Shown piece by piece: positions 37,539 to 46,260 of a stretch of DNA of 64,000 bases; within the stretch, counting starts at the first letter, position 1; every line of letters starts with the position of its first letter. This stretch comes from Bacillota bacterium (lineage in GTDB: Bacteria > Bacillota_I > Bacilli_A > Acholeplasmatales > UBA5453), in assembly GCA_023436805.1 (NCBI GenBank), contig JAEZHT010000078.1:1-64000 (forward strand), in the 5' to 3' direction. Below the pieces are notes generated by a model, which saw nothing but the letters and a program-made list of their open reading frames with translations, made no database searches and was not told the origin of the DNA. Position numbers and translations under genes: made by a program.

Positions 37539-37817
37539 ATGGAAATACTAGATCAAATTTGGGCATTCTTAATGAGCATTTTCGGGGATTTAGATTCGAT
37601 GTTGGAAGAATTGGTTAACTTTGACGGGTTAGCACTCAACTTCTACAACGACGTCATCATGCCACTACCAGAATGGATGAAGATACTAGGCACATTGGGC
37701 TTAGCTGTAGTCATCATATTTGGTGTGTTCGCGATTGCGAAAAAGATGATGAAGTTATTGATCATCATCGTCGTTATTCTTGCAATCCTCGTCTTGGCTA
37801 GAATTTTGATGGCATGA
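37539..37817 (+). CDS. Small two-TM membrane protein, unknown
   Basis: 92 aa. Acidic N-terminal part (about 1-45) followed by two hydrophobic segments (about 48-67 and 70-90) separated by AKKMMK. No family recognised. Coupled to the DUF1934 gene by a 4-nt ATGA overlap and 12 nt after recR, so it belongs to the dnaX operon. Confidence 0.75.
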   Translation: MEILDQIWAFLMSIFGDLDSMLEELVNFDGLALNFYNDVIMPLPEWMKILGTLGLAVVIIFGVFAIAKKMMKLLIIIVVILAILVLARILMA

Positions 37818-38161
37818 TTTTAACCATTACCACAGACGGCCAAACAGAAAGCTATACAATCGATTCTACATTTGAACCAGGTAAAATTACATATCAGGAC
37901 CCAAGTAGCGCCAGCCTCGTTGTCGTTTATTATAAATTAAACGAGGTTTTAATCCGTCGCACTGGTGAAGTTACCTTCCAAGAATCCTATATTCCCCACC
38001 AAAGAACGATGGGGTATTATCGTCAAGAAGGCATCCTATTTAAGTCGATTGTCGAGACGCACGCCCTCACAGTGACCCCAGATTTAATTGAAATTGCGTA
38101 TCGTCATCAAATCGAAGGACAAACGACAGAGAAAATCGTGCAATTTCGATTATTCAAATAA
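37814..38161 (+). CDS. DUF1934 (YwiB-like) beta-barrel protein
   Basis: 115 aa, predicted all-beta. Alternating strands with ITYQDPSSASLVVVYYKL, VLIRRTGEVTF and IVETHALTVTPDLIEIAY agree with DUF1934, a calycin-like small barrel of unknown ligand known from Firmicutes (YwiB). No signal peptide. Last gene before the rpoE promoter. Confidence 0.7.
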   Translation: MILTITTDGQTESYTIDSTFEPGKITYQDPSSASLVVVYYKLNEVLIRRTGEVTFQESYIPHQRTMGYYRQEGILFKSIVETHALTVTPDLIEIAYRHQIEGQTTEKIVQFRLFK

Positions 38162-38166
38162 AAGTC

Positions 38167-38195
38167 TTGCAAAAACATAGCACATCGTATACAAT
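38167..38195 (+). promoter_or_regulatory. rpoE promoter
   Basis: TTGCAA (38167-38172), 17-nt spacer, TACAAT (38190-38195), then RBS AGGAGG. Confidence 0.7.
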
Positions 38196-38219
38196 AATAT
38201 AGTATTTTAGGAGGAAACT

Positions 38220-38750
38220 ATGGCTAAACAAACGTATGTAAACAAATCCATGGTTGAAATTGCAGAAGAAATTTTAAGATCTGAAGGCAAAAAAAACATC
38301 TACGATTTATTAGAATCAGTCGCAGCTTTGAAAGACATTTCAAAAGAAGATAGCGAAAGATTAACACAACTATACATTGACATGACCTTGTCCGCAAAAT
38401 TCGTTTTTTGTGGCAATGATGAATGGGATTTAAAAGAAAATAACCTTGAACTTTGGGATAAAGATGGTTCTTATTTCAACACTGCAGAAGATGTGGTAGA
38501 GGAAGAAGAAGACGACACATTGACTGTGGATGACTACTATATTCCTGAAGAAGATGAACTTGAACTCAAAGACGATGAAGAGGACGAAGAAGAAGAGGAT
38601 GGTATCCTTCCAGATGATGAAGAGGAAGAAAGCCTATTACTCGACGACGAAGAAGACGTCATCATTATCGAGGATGAAGAAGACATTGACTTCGACGACG
38701 ATGATTACAATGAAATCATGGACGATTACGAAGACATGTACGACAAGTAA
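38220..38750 (+). CDS. rpoE: RNA polymerase delta subunit
   Basis: 176 aa. N-terminal HARE-HTH-type domain (about 1-85) with SMVEIAEEILRSEGKKNIYD. The C-terminal half (about 98-176) is almost pure Asp/Glu, the disordered tail that marks delta. Delta speeds promoter open-complex turnover and RNA polymerase recycling in Firmicutes. Own promoter and RBS. pyrG follows directly, an arrangement shared with Bacillus. Confidence 0.95.
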   Translation: MAKQTYVNKSMVEIAEEILRSEGKKNIYDLLESVAALKDISKEDSERLTQLYIDMTLSAKFVFCGNDEWDLKENNLELWDKDGSYFNTAEDVVEEEEDDTLTVDDYYIPEEDELELKDDEEDEEEEDGILPDDEEEESLLLDDEEDVIIIEDEEDIDFDDDDYNEIMDDYEDMYDK

Positions 38751-38778
38751 AAATCTCGTTGATTCATAGATTTTAATT

Positions 38779-38835
38779 TGATATAATTAAGAAGGGCAAC
38801 TCATATAAGGTCTCCTGTTAAGGGAGACCTTTTTA
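38779..38835 (+). promoter_or_regulatory. pyrG promoter and CTP-sensing attenuator leader
   Basis: Extended -10 TGATATAAT (38779-38787) places +1 at the first G of GGGC (38794-38797). A terminator follows: AGGTCTCC (38808-38815), loop, GGAGACCT (38823-38830), then TTTTATTTT. In B. subtilis pyrG, a GGGC start allows reiterative G addition when CTP is low, and the extra Gs pair with the pyrimidine-rich 5' stem to prevent termination. Both required parts are visible here. Confidence 0.75.
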
Positions 38836-38859
38836 TTTTATAATTTTCGAGGTGGAGAG

Positions 38860-40473
38860 ATGAAAACAAAGTTTATTTTCGTTACTGGCGGTGTCGTTTC
38901 ATCGCTTGGTAAAGGCATTATGGCATCAACCGTAGGACAGCTTTTAAAGAGTCGTGGACTCAAAGTATTTATGCAAAAATTCGACCCGTACATCAACGTC
39001 GACCCAGGGACATTGTCGCCTTACCAACATGGTGAGGTGTTTGTTACCGACGATGGTTGTGAAACAGACTTAGATTTAGGACACTACGAACGCTTCATCG
39101 ATGAAAACTTGTCGAAAGATTCTTCAGTGACGACGGGTAAAATATATCAAACCGTCATCGACAAAGAACGAAAAGGCGTTTACTTAGGGGCGACCATCCA
39201 AGTCATCCCACACATCACAAATGAAATCAAAGATCGCCTAAAAAGGGTTGCGATTTCATCCAAAGCCGATGTGGTCATCACCGAAATTGGCGGTACCGTC
39301 GGGGACATCGAATCGCTCCCATTTTTAGAAGCCATCAGACAAGCTAGACGTGACTTTGGACACAAAAACACATTATACATCCACACCACCTTATTACCAT
39401 ATTTACGTGCAGCGAATGAAATCAAAACCAAACCGACCCAACACTCAGTGAAAGAATTGAGATCCTTAGGGATTTCACCAGACATGATCGTCTTAAGAAG
39501 TGAAGTACCTGTAGCGAAATCAACCAAAGAAAAGATTGCGTTATTTTGTGACGTTGAAACCACACATGTGTTTGAATCGGTAGACGTCGATGTTTTATAC
39601 AAGACCATTCCAAACTTGAAAGCTCAAAAAATCGATGACTTGATTTTAGAACACTTCGAACTAGAAGCGAAAAAAGAGGCGGATTTAACACCTTGGATCG
39701 ACTTGATTCACAAAATTGAACATGCCAAAGATACCATTAACATCGCATTGGTAGGGAAGTATGTCAGTTTACACGATGCCTATTTATCGGTGGCTGAATC
39801 CTTAAAACATGCAGGATATCACTTTGGCAAAAACATCAATATTAAGTATTTGAACGCTGAAAAGATCAACAATGACAATGTAAAAGAAGTCCTCGCGGGT
39901 TCAGATGGTGTATTGGTCCCTGGCGGGTTTGGTGAACGCGCCACTGAGGGTAAAATGGCAGCGATTCAATACGCTAGAACCAATAACGTACCATTCTTTG
40001 GCATTTGTTATGGGTTACAACTGGCTTCAATCGAATTTGCGAGAAATGTCATGGGCATTGGTTTAGCAACCACCACAGAAATTGACCCAAATACCAAGTA
40101 CCCAATCATCGATTTGATGCATACCCAAGATTTGACAAAGGACTTGGGGGGGACACAACGTTTAGGTCTGTATACCTGCCACATCAAACCCAATACTTTA
40201 GCTCAAAAACTTTATCAAAAAGATGTGATTGAAGAACGTCATAGACATCGTTATGAGTTTAATAATGCGTATCGTGATGCGTTTGAATCGTATGGGATGG
40301 TTTTTTCAGGTCTTCATGAAAAACTCAACTTAGTCGAGATGATTGAAATCCCAGAGCATCCATTCTTCATCGCGTGTCAGTTCCACCCAGAGTTCTTATC
40401 TAGACCACTTCGCCCTCATCCGATTTTTAAAGGATTCATCGAAGCAGCGATTGTGAATAAACAAGCAAAATGA
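38860..40473 (+). CDS. pyrG: CTP synthase
   Basis: 537 aa. The N-terminal synthetase domain starts [14 protein letters not shown] and has [17 protein letters not shown]. The C-terminal class I glutamine amidotransferase domain has nucleophile Cys383 in GICYGLQ and the catalytic His-Glu pair in FHPEF. It makes CTP from UTP, ATP and glutamine. TGA stop. Expression is likely set by the GGGC leader attenuator just upstream. Confidence 0.97.
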   Translation: MKTKFIFVTGGVVSSLGKGIMASTVGQLLKSRGLKVFMQKFDPYINVDPGTLSPYQHGEVFVTDDGCETDLDLGHYERFIDENLSKDSSVTTGKIYQTVIDKERKGVYLGATIQVIPHITNEIKDRLKRVAISSKADVVITEIGGTVGDIESLPFLEAIRQARRDFGHKNTLYIHTTLLPYLRAANEIKTKPTQHSVKELRSLGISPDMIVLRSEVPVAKSTKEKIALFCDVETTHVFESVDVDVLYKTIPNLKAQKIDDLILEHFELEAKKEADLTPWIDLIHKIEHAKDTINIALVGKYVSLHDAYLSVAESLKHAGYHFGKNINIKYLNAEKINNDNVKEVLAGSDGVLVPGGFGERATEGKMAAIQYARTNNVPFFGICYGLQLASIEFARNVMGIGLATTTEIDPNTKYPIIDLMHTQDLTKDLGGTQRLGLYTCHIKPNTLAQKLYQKDVIEERHRHRYEFNNAYRDAFESYGMVFSGLHEKLNLVEMIEIPEHPFFIACQFHPEFLSRPLRPHPIFKGFIEAAIVNKQAK

Positions 40474-40484
40474 TAATCGTTTTC
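40472..40484 (+). promoter_or_regulatory. Possible cre-like site before fba
   Basis: GATAATCGTTTTCA-type sequence partly fits the CcpA cre consensus and lies upstream of the fba -35. Weak match. Confidence 0.25.
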
Positions 40485-40497
40485 ACGCAATACTTAT

Positions 40498-40526
40498 TTG
40501 TAAAATAAGGCAATTAAGCGTATAAT
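40498..40526 (+). promoter_or_regulatory. fba promoter
   Basis: TTGTAA (40498-40503), 17-nt spacer, TATAAT (40521-40526). Confidence 0.7.
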
Positions 40527-40565
40527 ACATAGTGGACATTACATAATAACTAGGAGGACATAAAA

Positions 40566-41432
40566 ATGGCATTAGTTTCTGCAAAAGAAATGTTAATCAA
40601 GGCTAGAGATAACGGTTATGGCGTCGCTCAAATCAACATCAATAACCTTGAATGGACAAAAGCAACCCTACAAGTTGCACAAGAATTGAACTCCCCAATC
40701 ATCTTAGGTGTATCAGAAGGTGCAGCTAAATATATGGGTGGTTATCGTTTAGTTATGGCGATGGTCAGAGAATTGATCGCGTCACAAGGCATCACCGTTC
40801 CTGTGGCAGTTCATCTAGACCATGGTACATACGAAGGTGCTTACAAAGCATTAGAAGCTGGCTTCACATCCATCATGTTTGATGGTTCACATTATCCAAT
40901 CGCTGAAAACGTTGAAAAGACCAGAGAAATTGTTGCAGCATGCCACGCTAAAGGCGTATCTGTTGAAGCAGAAGTTGGTTCCATCGGCGGCGAAGAAGAC
41001 GGCGTCATTGGTGCTGGTGAATTGGCTGATCCAAAAGAATGTGCATTGATCGCGTCCTTAGGCGTCGATTTATTCGCAGCAGGCATCGGTAACATTCATG
41101 GTAAATACCCTGCAAACTGGAAGGGATTAGACTTTGATGTACTACAAGAAGTACAAAGAGTCACCAACAGAGTACCTCTAGTTTTACACGGTGGTACAGG
41201 TATTCCTGAACACATGATCAAAAAAGCGATCTCTTTAGGCGTCACTAAGATCAACGTAAACACCGAATTACAATTGGCATTCGCTGAAGCAACACGTAAA
41301 TATATCGAAGCTGGTAAGGATTTAGAATCCAAAGGCTTTGACCCGCGTAAGTTATTAGCGCCAGGTGTTGAAGCAATCAAGAAGACCGTTAGAGAAAAAC
41401 TAACGATGTTCGGATCTGTAAACCAAGCTTAA
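40566..41432 (+). CDS. fba: Class II fructose-bisphosphate aldolase
   Basis: 288 aa, zinc-dependent. VAVHLDHGTYEGA carries the catalytic Asp and zinc-ligand His. ALGVDLFAAGIGN-type phosphate loops, VPLVLHGGTGIP and KINVNTELQ are in place. It splits fructose 1,6-bisphosphate in glycolysis; tagatose-bisphosphate aldolases are close relatives, but the AAGIGNIHGKYP wording fits Fba. RBS TAGGAGG. Single-gene unit between its own promoter and a bidirectional terminator. Confidence 0.93.
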   Translation: MALVSAKEMLIKARDNGYGVAQININNLEWTKATLQVAQELNSPIILGVSEGAAKYMGGYRLVMAMVRELIASQGITVPVAVHLDHGTYEGAYKALEAGFTSIMFDGSHYPIAENVEKTREIVAACHAKGVSVEAEVGSIGGEEDGVIGAGELADPKECALIASLGVDLFAAGIGNIHGKYPANWKGLDFDVLQEVQRVTNRVPLVLHGGTGIPEHMIKKAISLGVTKINVNTELQLAFAEATRKYIEAGKDLESKGFDPRKLLAPGVEAIKKTVREKLTMFGSVNQA

Positions 41433-41449
41433 TTACAACCCCATAAAAC

Positions 41450-41483
41450 AAACGACCTAGCCATCAGACTAGGTCGTTTTCTT
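41450..41483 (+). terminator. Bidirectional terminator fba / YhhN
   Basis: AAACGACCTAG (41450-41460) with CTAGGTCGTTT (41469-41479), 8-nt loop. Confidence 0.9.
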
Positions 41484-42183
41484 ATCGTTTGTTTGAGTTT
41501 AAATGAACCACGGAGTAACAGATTAAGGATAGTGCGAGAATGTAGGTGAACCAAACCCCTTGGTTATTAATCAAGTCTGGGGTATTCCACCCTTTGATGG
41601 CTCTGATGGCAATCAACCAGTCTGAGAAGATAAAGATCCCGTAACCGTAAGCTAAATAACGATAAATCGGATTGTCTTTCAATGCTAAGCCAATGGTTAA
41701 TCCCAACCCCAAGGCAACCGCATATACAATCGCTAATATGGATAATAACATTTCGTCGGGATTGAAGACGGTGAATATGAATAATAAAACAATCACAGAA
41801 AACACGATGATAAATTGCTTTTTGAAGTCCTTTAACTTGGGTTTTCTAAAGGATAAAATACCCAATATGAAATTCATGTGACCTACAAAAAACAGTCCCA
41901 TACCGATGGGTAAGCGATAACCGCTCGGTGTGTCAAAAGCGCGAGATAGCGCCATATCCCCAACCAAACAAAACAGAATACCAAAAACGAGAAAGATTTT
42001 TTGAAGTGGTTTAATGGGTTTATAAAATGTGAGGAAAAAGACATACAAGACGAGAATCATCTGGTATACCATACCAGCATTGGTTCTCAATCCGGAGAGG
42101 TTCAATAATTGGATCCATGCATACGCAATCACCACCATGAGTGGGGTCAAAAATCGTGCATCATACACTTTGTTTTTTAGCAT
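41482..42183 (-). CDS. YhhN family membrane protein (lysoplasmalogenase-like)
   Basis: About 233 aa with about eight membrane helices. Family signatures are LFCLVGDMALSRAF and GMGLFFVGHMNFILGI, whose Asp and His are candidate catalytic residues. TMEM86/YhhN proteins hydrolyse the vinyl-ether bond of lysoplasmalogens in animals and some bacteria; plasmalogens are found in anaerobes. ATG 42183 is chosen over a TTG six bases upstream because AGG is correctly spaced for it. Single-gene unit. Confidence 0.8.
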   Translation of the reverse strand: MLKNKVYDARFLTPLMVVIAYAWIQLLNLSGLRTNAGMVYQMILVLYVFFLTFYKPIKPLQKIFLVFGILFCLVGDMALSRAFDTPSGYRLPIGMGLFFVGHMNFILGILSFRKPKLKDFKKQFIIVFSVIVLLFIFTVFNPDEMLLSILAIVYAVALGLGLTIGLALKDNPIYRYLAYGYGIFIFSDWLIAIRAIKGWNTPDLINNQGVWFTYILALSLICYSVVHLNSNKR

Positions 42184-42254
42184 AAGCAAACCTACTTTCT
42201 TGATTCGTTGATTTTATGATAACAAATCCATTTTGATTTTCAAATCAAAGTGAT

Positions 42255-42270
42255 TTGTGAAACGTCACAT
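42255..42270 (+). repeat. Inverted repeat, possible operator
   Basis: TGTGA (42256-42260), AACG, TCACA (42265-42269), next to another hairpin CAAATC-N5-GATTTG (42241-42257). Lies in the divergent region 42184-42367. Confidence 0.4.
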
Positions 42271-42315
42271 AAAAATGATAAAAAAATTCACGCCAGTAAT
42301 AATTTTGTAAAAGTA

Positions 42316-42343
42316 TTGATAAAGTGGGAATTATTTGTATAAT
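42316..42343 (+). promoter_or_regulatory. Promoter of the acidic protein gene
   Basis: TTGATA (42316-42321), 16-nt spacer, TATAAT (42338-42343). Confidence 0.65.
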
Positions 42344-42367
42344 TATATTAAGTCGGAGGTGTGAACT

Positions 42368-42919
42368 ATGGTTGATGCACTATATCACGATTACGCTAAC
42401 TGGGTCATTGAGTCTAGCGATTTAGTCGAAGGGTTGAAAGAACTCAACTCTAACATCTATGAACGTTTCAAATACGTCGTAGAAGTATTGGAGTTCTTAT
42501 ACAACAAAAAAATTGAAGAAAAAGAATTGTCATCCGAAGAAAGCAATATTTTTGAAACTGGTTTCTATTATTTATTTGATGCTTTTGAAAATATCAAACT
42601 CATATTAGAACATGATTACAACGGCGACGTTGAAATGATGAATAAGCATGCGGGGACAGTCATTCTATTACTAGATACATTGGACTTTCAAAATGAACTC
42701 ATTGGTGCGATTGAAGAACCGAATGAACAACATATGCAATCATTGATCGATATTGAACATGAAATTTTAGCCATCCTTGAAAAACAAGGGGACGCGCCTA
42801 AAGAACTCCATGACAAACTCGATAACGTCACTGAAGGTATTTATAAAGAATTGTCGATGGACTATTATCCAATCAACAACATCTTCTTTGATATCGCAGA
42901 TGAACTCGGATTAATCTAA
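42368..42919 (+). CDS. Acidic all-helical protein, unknown
   Basis: 183 aa, strongly acidic, predicted helical, cytoplasmic (no signal or membrane segment). I recognise no family. Its composition, with many Glu and Leu and heptad-like stretches around 30-80, suggests a helical bundle. It has its own promoter, a GGAGGTG RBS and a strong terminator, so it is a real single-gene unit next to the YhhN and uracil permease genes. Confidence 0.8.
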   Translation: MVDALYHDYANWVIESSDLVEGLKELNSNIYERFKYVVEVLEFLYNKKIEEKELSSEESNIFETGFYYLFDAFENIKLILEHDYNGDVEMMNKHAGTVILLLDTLDFQNELIGAIEEPNEQHMQSLIDIEHEILAILEKQGDAPKELHDKLDNVTEGIYKELSMDYYPINNIFFDIADELGLI

Positions 42920-42926
42920 ATGAACG

Positions 42927-42953
42927 AAGGTAGACAACACGGTCTACCTTTTC
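42927..42953 (+). terminator. Terminator after the acidic protein gene
   Basis: AAGGTAGAC (42927-42935), loop, GTCTACCTT (42942-42950), T-rich tail. Confidence 0.88.
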
Positions 42954-42978
42954 TTTTTGTAAAATGTCATTTTGGGTC

Positions 42979-43006
42979 TTGAACTTTCCATAAATTTTGA
43001 TATACT
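42979..43006 (+). promoter_or_regulatory. Uracil permease promoter
   Basis: TTGAAC (42979-42984), 16-nt spacer, TATACT (43001-43006) with an extended TGA. Confidence 0.65.
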
Positions 43007-43020
43007 ACTAACAGTGAAGG

Positions 43021-43106
43021 TCCTTTAAAAGATGCCTGTGAGCATTTTAAGGTAACGGAATCATTTTTACCTATACATTTAAAGGACACCAGTGGTGTCT
43101 TTTTTT
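43021..43106 (+). promoter_or_regulatory. PyrR-type transcription attenuator
   Basis: Three mutually exclusive RNA stems are visible. A PyrR-binding-like hairpin has CCTGTGAG in its loop (43034-43041), closed by ATGC/GCAT and CCTT/AAGG. The antiterminator is TCCTTTAAA (43021-43029) with TTTAAAGGA (43078-43086). The terminator is GACACC (43085-43090) and GGTGTC (43094-43099) with a T7 tail. High UMP-bound PyrR would favour termination. Confidence 0.8.
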
Positions 43107-43139
43107 GTTAAAAGGCCTTTTCAAGAAAAGGAGAACAGT

Positions 43140-44396
43140 ATGGAAGAAAAATTGATTGTCGGGATTCAAGAAAGACCATCATCGATCGTGAAGTGGATTG
43201 TATTGAGTCTACAACACGTATTCGCAATGTTTGGCGCAACTGTACTCGTACCACTCATCACCGGGTTAGACATCGGTGTGGCTTTGGTAGCGAGTGGTTT
43301 AGGTACCCTCATCTACATTTTATGCACCAAAGGCAAAGTGCCTGTGTATTTAGGTAGTAGCTTTGCTTATATGACAACCATCACAGCAGTCGCGACTGCA
43401 TCTGGTTCATTTGACAGCAGTTTTATAGGCTTGATGGTGGTAGGTTTGATTTATGTGGTCGTCGCACTCATTATTCGATTTGTGGGTAGCGCATGGTTAA
43501 AACATTTATTACCACCTGTGGTTATTGGACCGATGATCATCATCATTGGTTTGGGTTTAGCAGGGGTTGCAGTGAATAACATCGGCTTAGGTGTAGACGG
43601 ATTCAACGGTAAAGTTGCTGCAGTGGCACTCATTACATTCATTGCTGTTTCTGCAATGGCGGTTTATGGCAAAGGATTCATCAAAATCGTTCCATTCCTA
43701 TTGGCTATTTTCGTAGGTTATATCGCAGCGATATTCTTCGGTATTGTCGATTTTGAAATTTTTAAAGAAGTATCCTTTTTCCAAGTGCCAAATTTCCAAT
43801 TTTTCGGTACATATAATATCAATTTAGACGCGGTATTGGTGTTCGCGCCACTAGCGTTTGTTACAATCGCAGAACACATTGGTGACCACGTTGTATTGGG
43901 TGAAATTACAGGCAATGACTTCATCAAAGACCCGGGCTTGGATAAAACACTCATGGGTGACGGTATCGCAACCCTAGTTGCTGGCGCGATTGGTGGTCCT
44001 GCAAACACCACATATGGTGAAAATACAGGCGTAGTAGCCATTACTAAAGTGGGATCAGTGTATGTCACTGGTTTAGCGGCGATATTCGCGATATTACTCG
44101 GATTCTTCGGGTACATTCAAGCGTTCATTTCAAGTATTCCATGGGCAGTCATTGGTGGTATGACCGTCGTATTGTATGGTTTAATCGCAGCCAATGGTGT
44201 TAAGGTCTTGATTAAAGATAAAACAGATTTGGGTAACATGAAGAACCTCATCATCGTATCCACCATGTTGGTCTTAGGTTTGGGTGGTGCAGCCATTCAA
44301 ATTACAGCCACAGCGGCATTGACAGGCATGAGCTTGGCAGCAGTTGTCGGTATCATTTTGAACCTTGTATTCAACGGATTCAGTTCAAGAGCATAA
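43140..44396 (+). CDS. Uracil permease / NCS2 family transporter
   Basis: 418 aa with about 12-14 membrane helices. NCS2 signature stretches include LQHVFAMFGATVLVPLITG at the start, PVVIGPMIIIIGL, and AFVTIAEHIGDHVVLGEITG with the substrate-binding Glu. The UraA/PyrP branch imports uracil, and the PyrR attenuator in front supports that over xanthine. ATG 43140 is chosen because AAAGGAG precedes it; an earlier in-frame GTG (43092) lies inside the terminator. A bidirectional terminator follows. Confidence 0.92.
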   Translation: MEEKLIVGIQERPSSIVKWIVLSLQHVFAMFGATVLVPLITGLDIGVALVASGLGTLIYILCTKGKVPVYLGSSFAYMTTITAVATASGSFDSSFIGLMVVGLIYVVVALIIRFVGSAWLKHLLPPVVIGPMIIIIGLGLAGVAVNNIGLGVDGFNGKVAAVALITFIAVSAMAVYGKGFIKIVPFLLAIFVGYIAAIFFGIVDFEIFKEVSFFQVPNFQFFGTYNINLDAVLVFAPLAFVTIAEHIGDHVVLGEITGNDFIKDPGLDKTLMGDGIATLVAGAIGGPANTTYGENTGVVAITKVGSVYVTGLAAIFAILLGFFGYIQAFISSIPWAVIGGMTVVLYGLIAANGVKVLIKDKTDLGNMKNLIIVSTMLVLGLGGAAIQITATAALTGMSLAAVVGIILNLVFNGFSSRA

Positions 44397-44411
44397 ATAA
44401 CAGAAGATAAG

Positions 44412-44444
44412 AAAAGCCCTTAGACATCACATCTAAGGGCTTTT
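44412..44444 (+). terminator. Bidirectional terminator uracil permease / lysS
   Basis: 13-bp stem AAAAGCCCTTAGA (44412-44424) with TCTAAGGGCTTTT (44432-44444). Confidence 0.92.
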
Positions 44445-44452
44445 AGTCGTTA

Positions 44453-45940
44453 TCAAGGTTTGTGTTTCATATGTGGGAATAGAATGACATCTCGGATATT
44501 ATTCACGTTACAAATGAGCATGATAAATCTGTCGATACCAATCCCTAAACCACCTGCTGGAGGCATCCCGTATTCAAGGGATTCTACGAAGTCGATGTCC
44601 ATTTCGGTCGCTTCATCGTTACCCAATTCTTTTTCTTTCAATTGGTCTTCAAAACGGCCTCTTTGATCCACAGGGTCATTGAGCTCAGAGAACGCGTTCG
44701 CGTATTCTCTACCATCTATGAACAATTCAAAACGGTCAGTAAATCTTGGGTTTTGAGCATTCTTTTTCGCTAATGGTGAAACTTCAATTGGGTGTCCATA
44801 AACAAAAGTTGGTTGTGTGATGGTGTCTTCAACGAACTCATCAAAGAACGATTGAATGATGTGTCCAACGCCATAATGCTTTTCAACTTTGATGTGTTTT
44901 TCTTTAGCAACCTTTGTCGCGGTTTCTAAATCATCGATTTCGAAGAAGTCAACACCTGTGACTTGTTTGATGGCTTCAACCATATGAACTCTCGCCCACT
45001 TTGGTGCCATGTTGATTTGTTTTTCACCGTAAGTGATGTCGTATTTACCTAAGATGTTATAAACCACAGTAGACATCGCGTCTTCCACCAAATCCATCAT
45101 GCCTTCCATATCAGAGTAAGCTAAATACGCTTCAATGGTGGTGAATTCAGGGTTGTGTTTCGCATCCATGCCTTCATTACGGAACAAACGTCCGATTTCA
45201 TAGACCGCTTCTAAGCCACCCACGATCAAACGTTTTAATGGTAACTCAGTAGCGATACGAAGATAAAATGGCATGTCTAAGGTATTGTGGTGTGTGACGA
45301 ATGGTCTAGCAGCAGCACCACCTAAAATTGGGTGAAGTACTGGGGTTTCGACTTCGATGAAACCACGACCATCAAAGAATTTTTGAATTTCACGGATGAT
45401 TCTAGGTCTAAGCATCGCGATTCTTCTGGATTCTTCATTGACGATTAAATCCACATAACGTCTACGACGGGATTCTTCCACGTCTTGTAAACCGTGGAAC
45501 TTGTCAGGTAGTGGGCGTAATGCTTTGGTTAAATGGGTATATTCACTCGCTTTGACGGTGAGTTCATTGGTTTTAGTTCTAAAAACATGACCTTTGATAC
45601 CGACGATATCACCTAGGTCACCGCTTAAAAATACTTCAAAAGCGTCATCGCCAATCGCGTCTTTTCTGACATAGACTTGGATGTTGGAATCTCTATCTTG
45701 AAGTTGTAAGAAACCAGCTTTACCTTGGTCTCTTTTACGAATGATACGGCCTGCGATGATGACTTCAACATTCATTTGTTCAAGTTCATCGTGTGTGTAT
45801 TGTTCATATTGATTTCTAATCGCTTGGGTTGTGGTTGTTCGGTCAAATCTTGAACCAAATGGATCGACACCTTTTGCTCTTAATTCTTCCATTTTTTGAC
45901 GTCTTATACGTTCTTGTTCGGTTAATTCAGTATAATCCAT
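44453..45940 (-). CDS. lysS: Lysyl-tRNA synthetase, class II
   Basis: 495 aa. N-terminal OB-fold anticodon domain (about 60-160), then the class II core with motif 2 (GRLFRNEGMDAKHNPEFTT) and motif 3 (GGLGIGIDRFIMLI). It charges tRNA(Lys). ATG 45940 is chosen over an earlier in-frame start because AGGAGG lies 8 nt before it. A TATAAT reads on the minus strand at 45974-45969. No T-box leader is visible. It sits next to the rqcP-ftsH block, as in many Firmicutes. Confidence 0.96.
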   Translation of the reverse strand: MDYTELTEQERIRRQKMEELRAKGVDPFGSRFDRTTTTQAIRNQYEQYTHDELEQMNVEVIIAGRIIRKRDQGKAGFLQLQDRDSNIQVYVRKDAIGDDAFEVFLSGDLGDIVGIKGHVFRTKTNELTVKASEYTHLTKALRPLPDKFHGLQDVEESRRRRYVDLIVNEESRRIAMLRPRIIREIQKFFDGRGFIEVETPVLHPILGGAAARPFVTHHNTLDMPFYLRIATELPLKRLIVGGLEAVYEIGRLFRNEGMDAKHNPEFTTIEAYLAYSDMEGMMDLVEDAMSTVVYNILGKYDITYGEKQINMAPKWARVHMVEAIKQVTGVDFFEIDDLETATKVAKEKHIKVEKHYGVGHIIQSFFDEFVEDTITQPTFVYGHPIEVSPLAKKNAQNPRFTDRFELFIDGREYANAFSELNDPVDQRGRFEDQLKEKELGNDEATEMDIDFVESLEYGMPPAGGLGIGIDRFIMLICNVNNIRDVILFPHMKHKP

Positions 45941-46005
45941 GTGGTTACCTCCTAAAAATAGCATATTCATTATACATGATACCCAATAAAAAAGCCATAA
46001 CTACG

Positions 46006-46260
46006 TTACGACTTTTTTGTTTCACTGATGAGTTCAAACATGACATCTTCCGACTTGGGTTTCGGGATATCGATGGAAACCACTTTAACGGTCAATATTT
46101 TAAGTCCAAAATGGAGGGTTAAAACATCCCCAGGTTTCACAGTAGAAGCTGGCTTAGCGACTTTATCATTGATCATGATTAAGTCAGCCAATGCAGCGTC
46201 TTTCGCTACCGTTCTACGTTTGATTAAGCGTGATACTTTTAAATACTTATCGAGTCTCAT
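46006..46260 (-). CDS. rqcP: S4-domain ribosome quality control protein RqcP
   Basis: About 84 aa. The opening [20 protein letters not shown] is nearly that of B. subtilis RqcP (YabO), and TVKPGDVLTLHFG follows. RqcP stabilises P-site tRNA during Ala-tail synthesis by RqcH on stalled 50S subunits. The ATG at 46260 gives the family length; an upstream in-frame ATG (46284) would add eight residues. It overlaps the end of ftsH by 14 nt. The gene order ftsH-rqcP differs slightly from Bacillus but keeps the same neighbourhood. Confidence 0.88.
   Translation of the reverse strand: MRLDKYLKVSRLIKRRTVAKDAALADLIMINDKVAKPASTVKPGDVLTLHFGLKILTVKVVSIDIPKPKSEDVMFELISETKKS

Noticed and set aside
42255..42270. 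Rex operator
   Set aside because: Rex sites need TTGTGAA-N4-TTCACAA; this repeat has shorter arms, so the assignment is not supported.
43092..43139. GTG start for the uracil permease
   Set aside because: It lies inside the leader terminator hairpin; the ATG at 43140 has a proper RBS.
45941..46005. T-box leader before lysS (and likewise before asnS)
   Set aside because: The lysS upstream region is too short and has no T-box or specifier stem; asnS starts inside the preceding gene.
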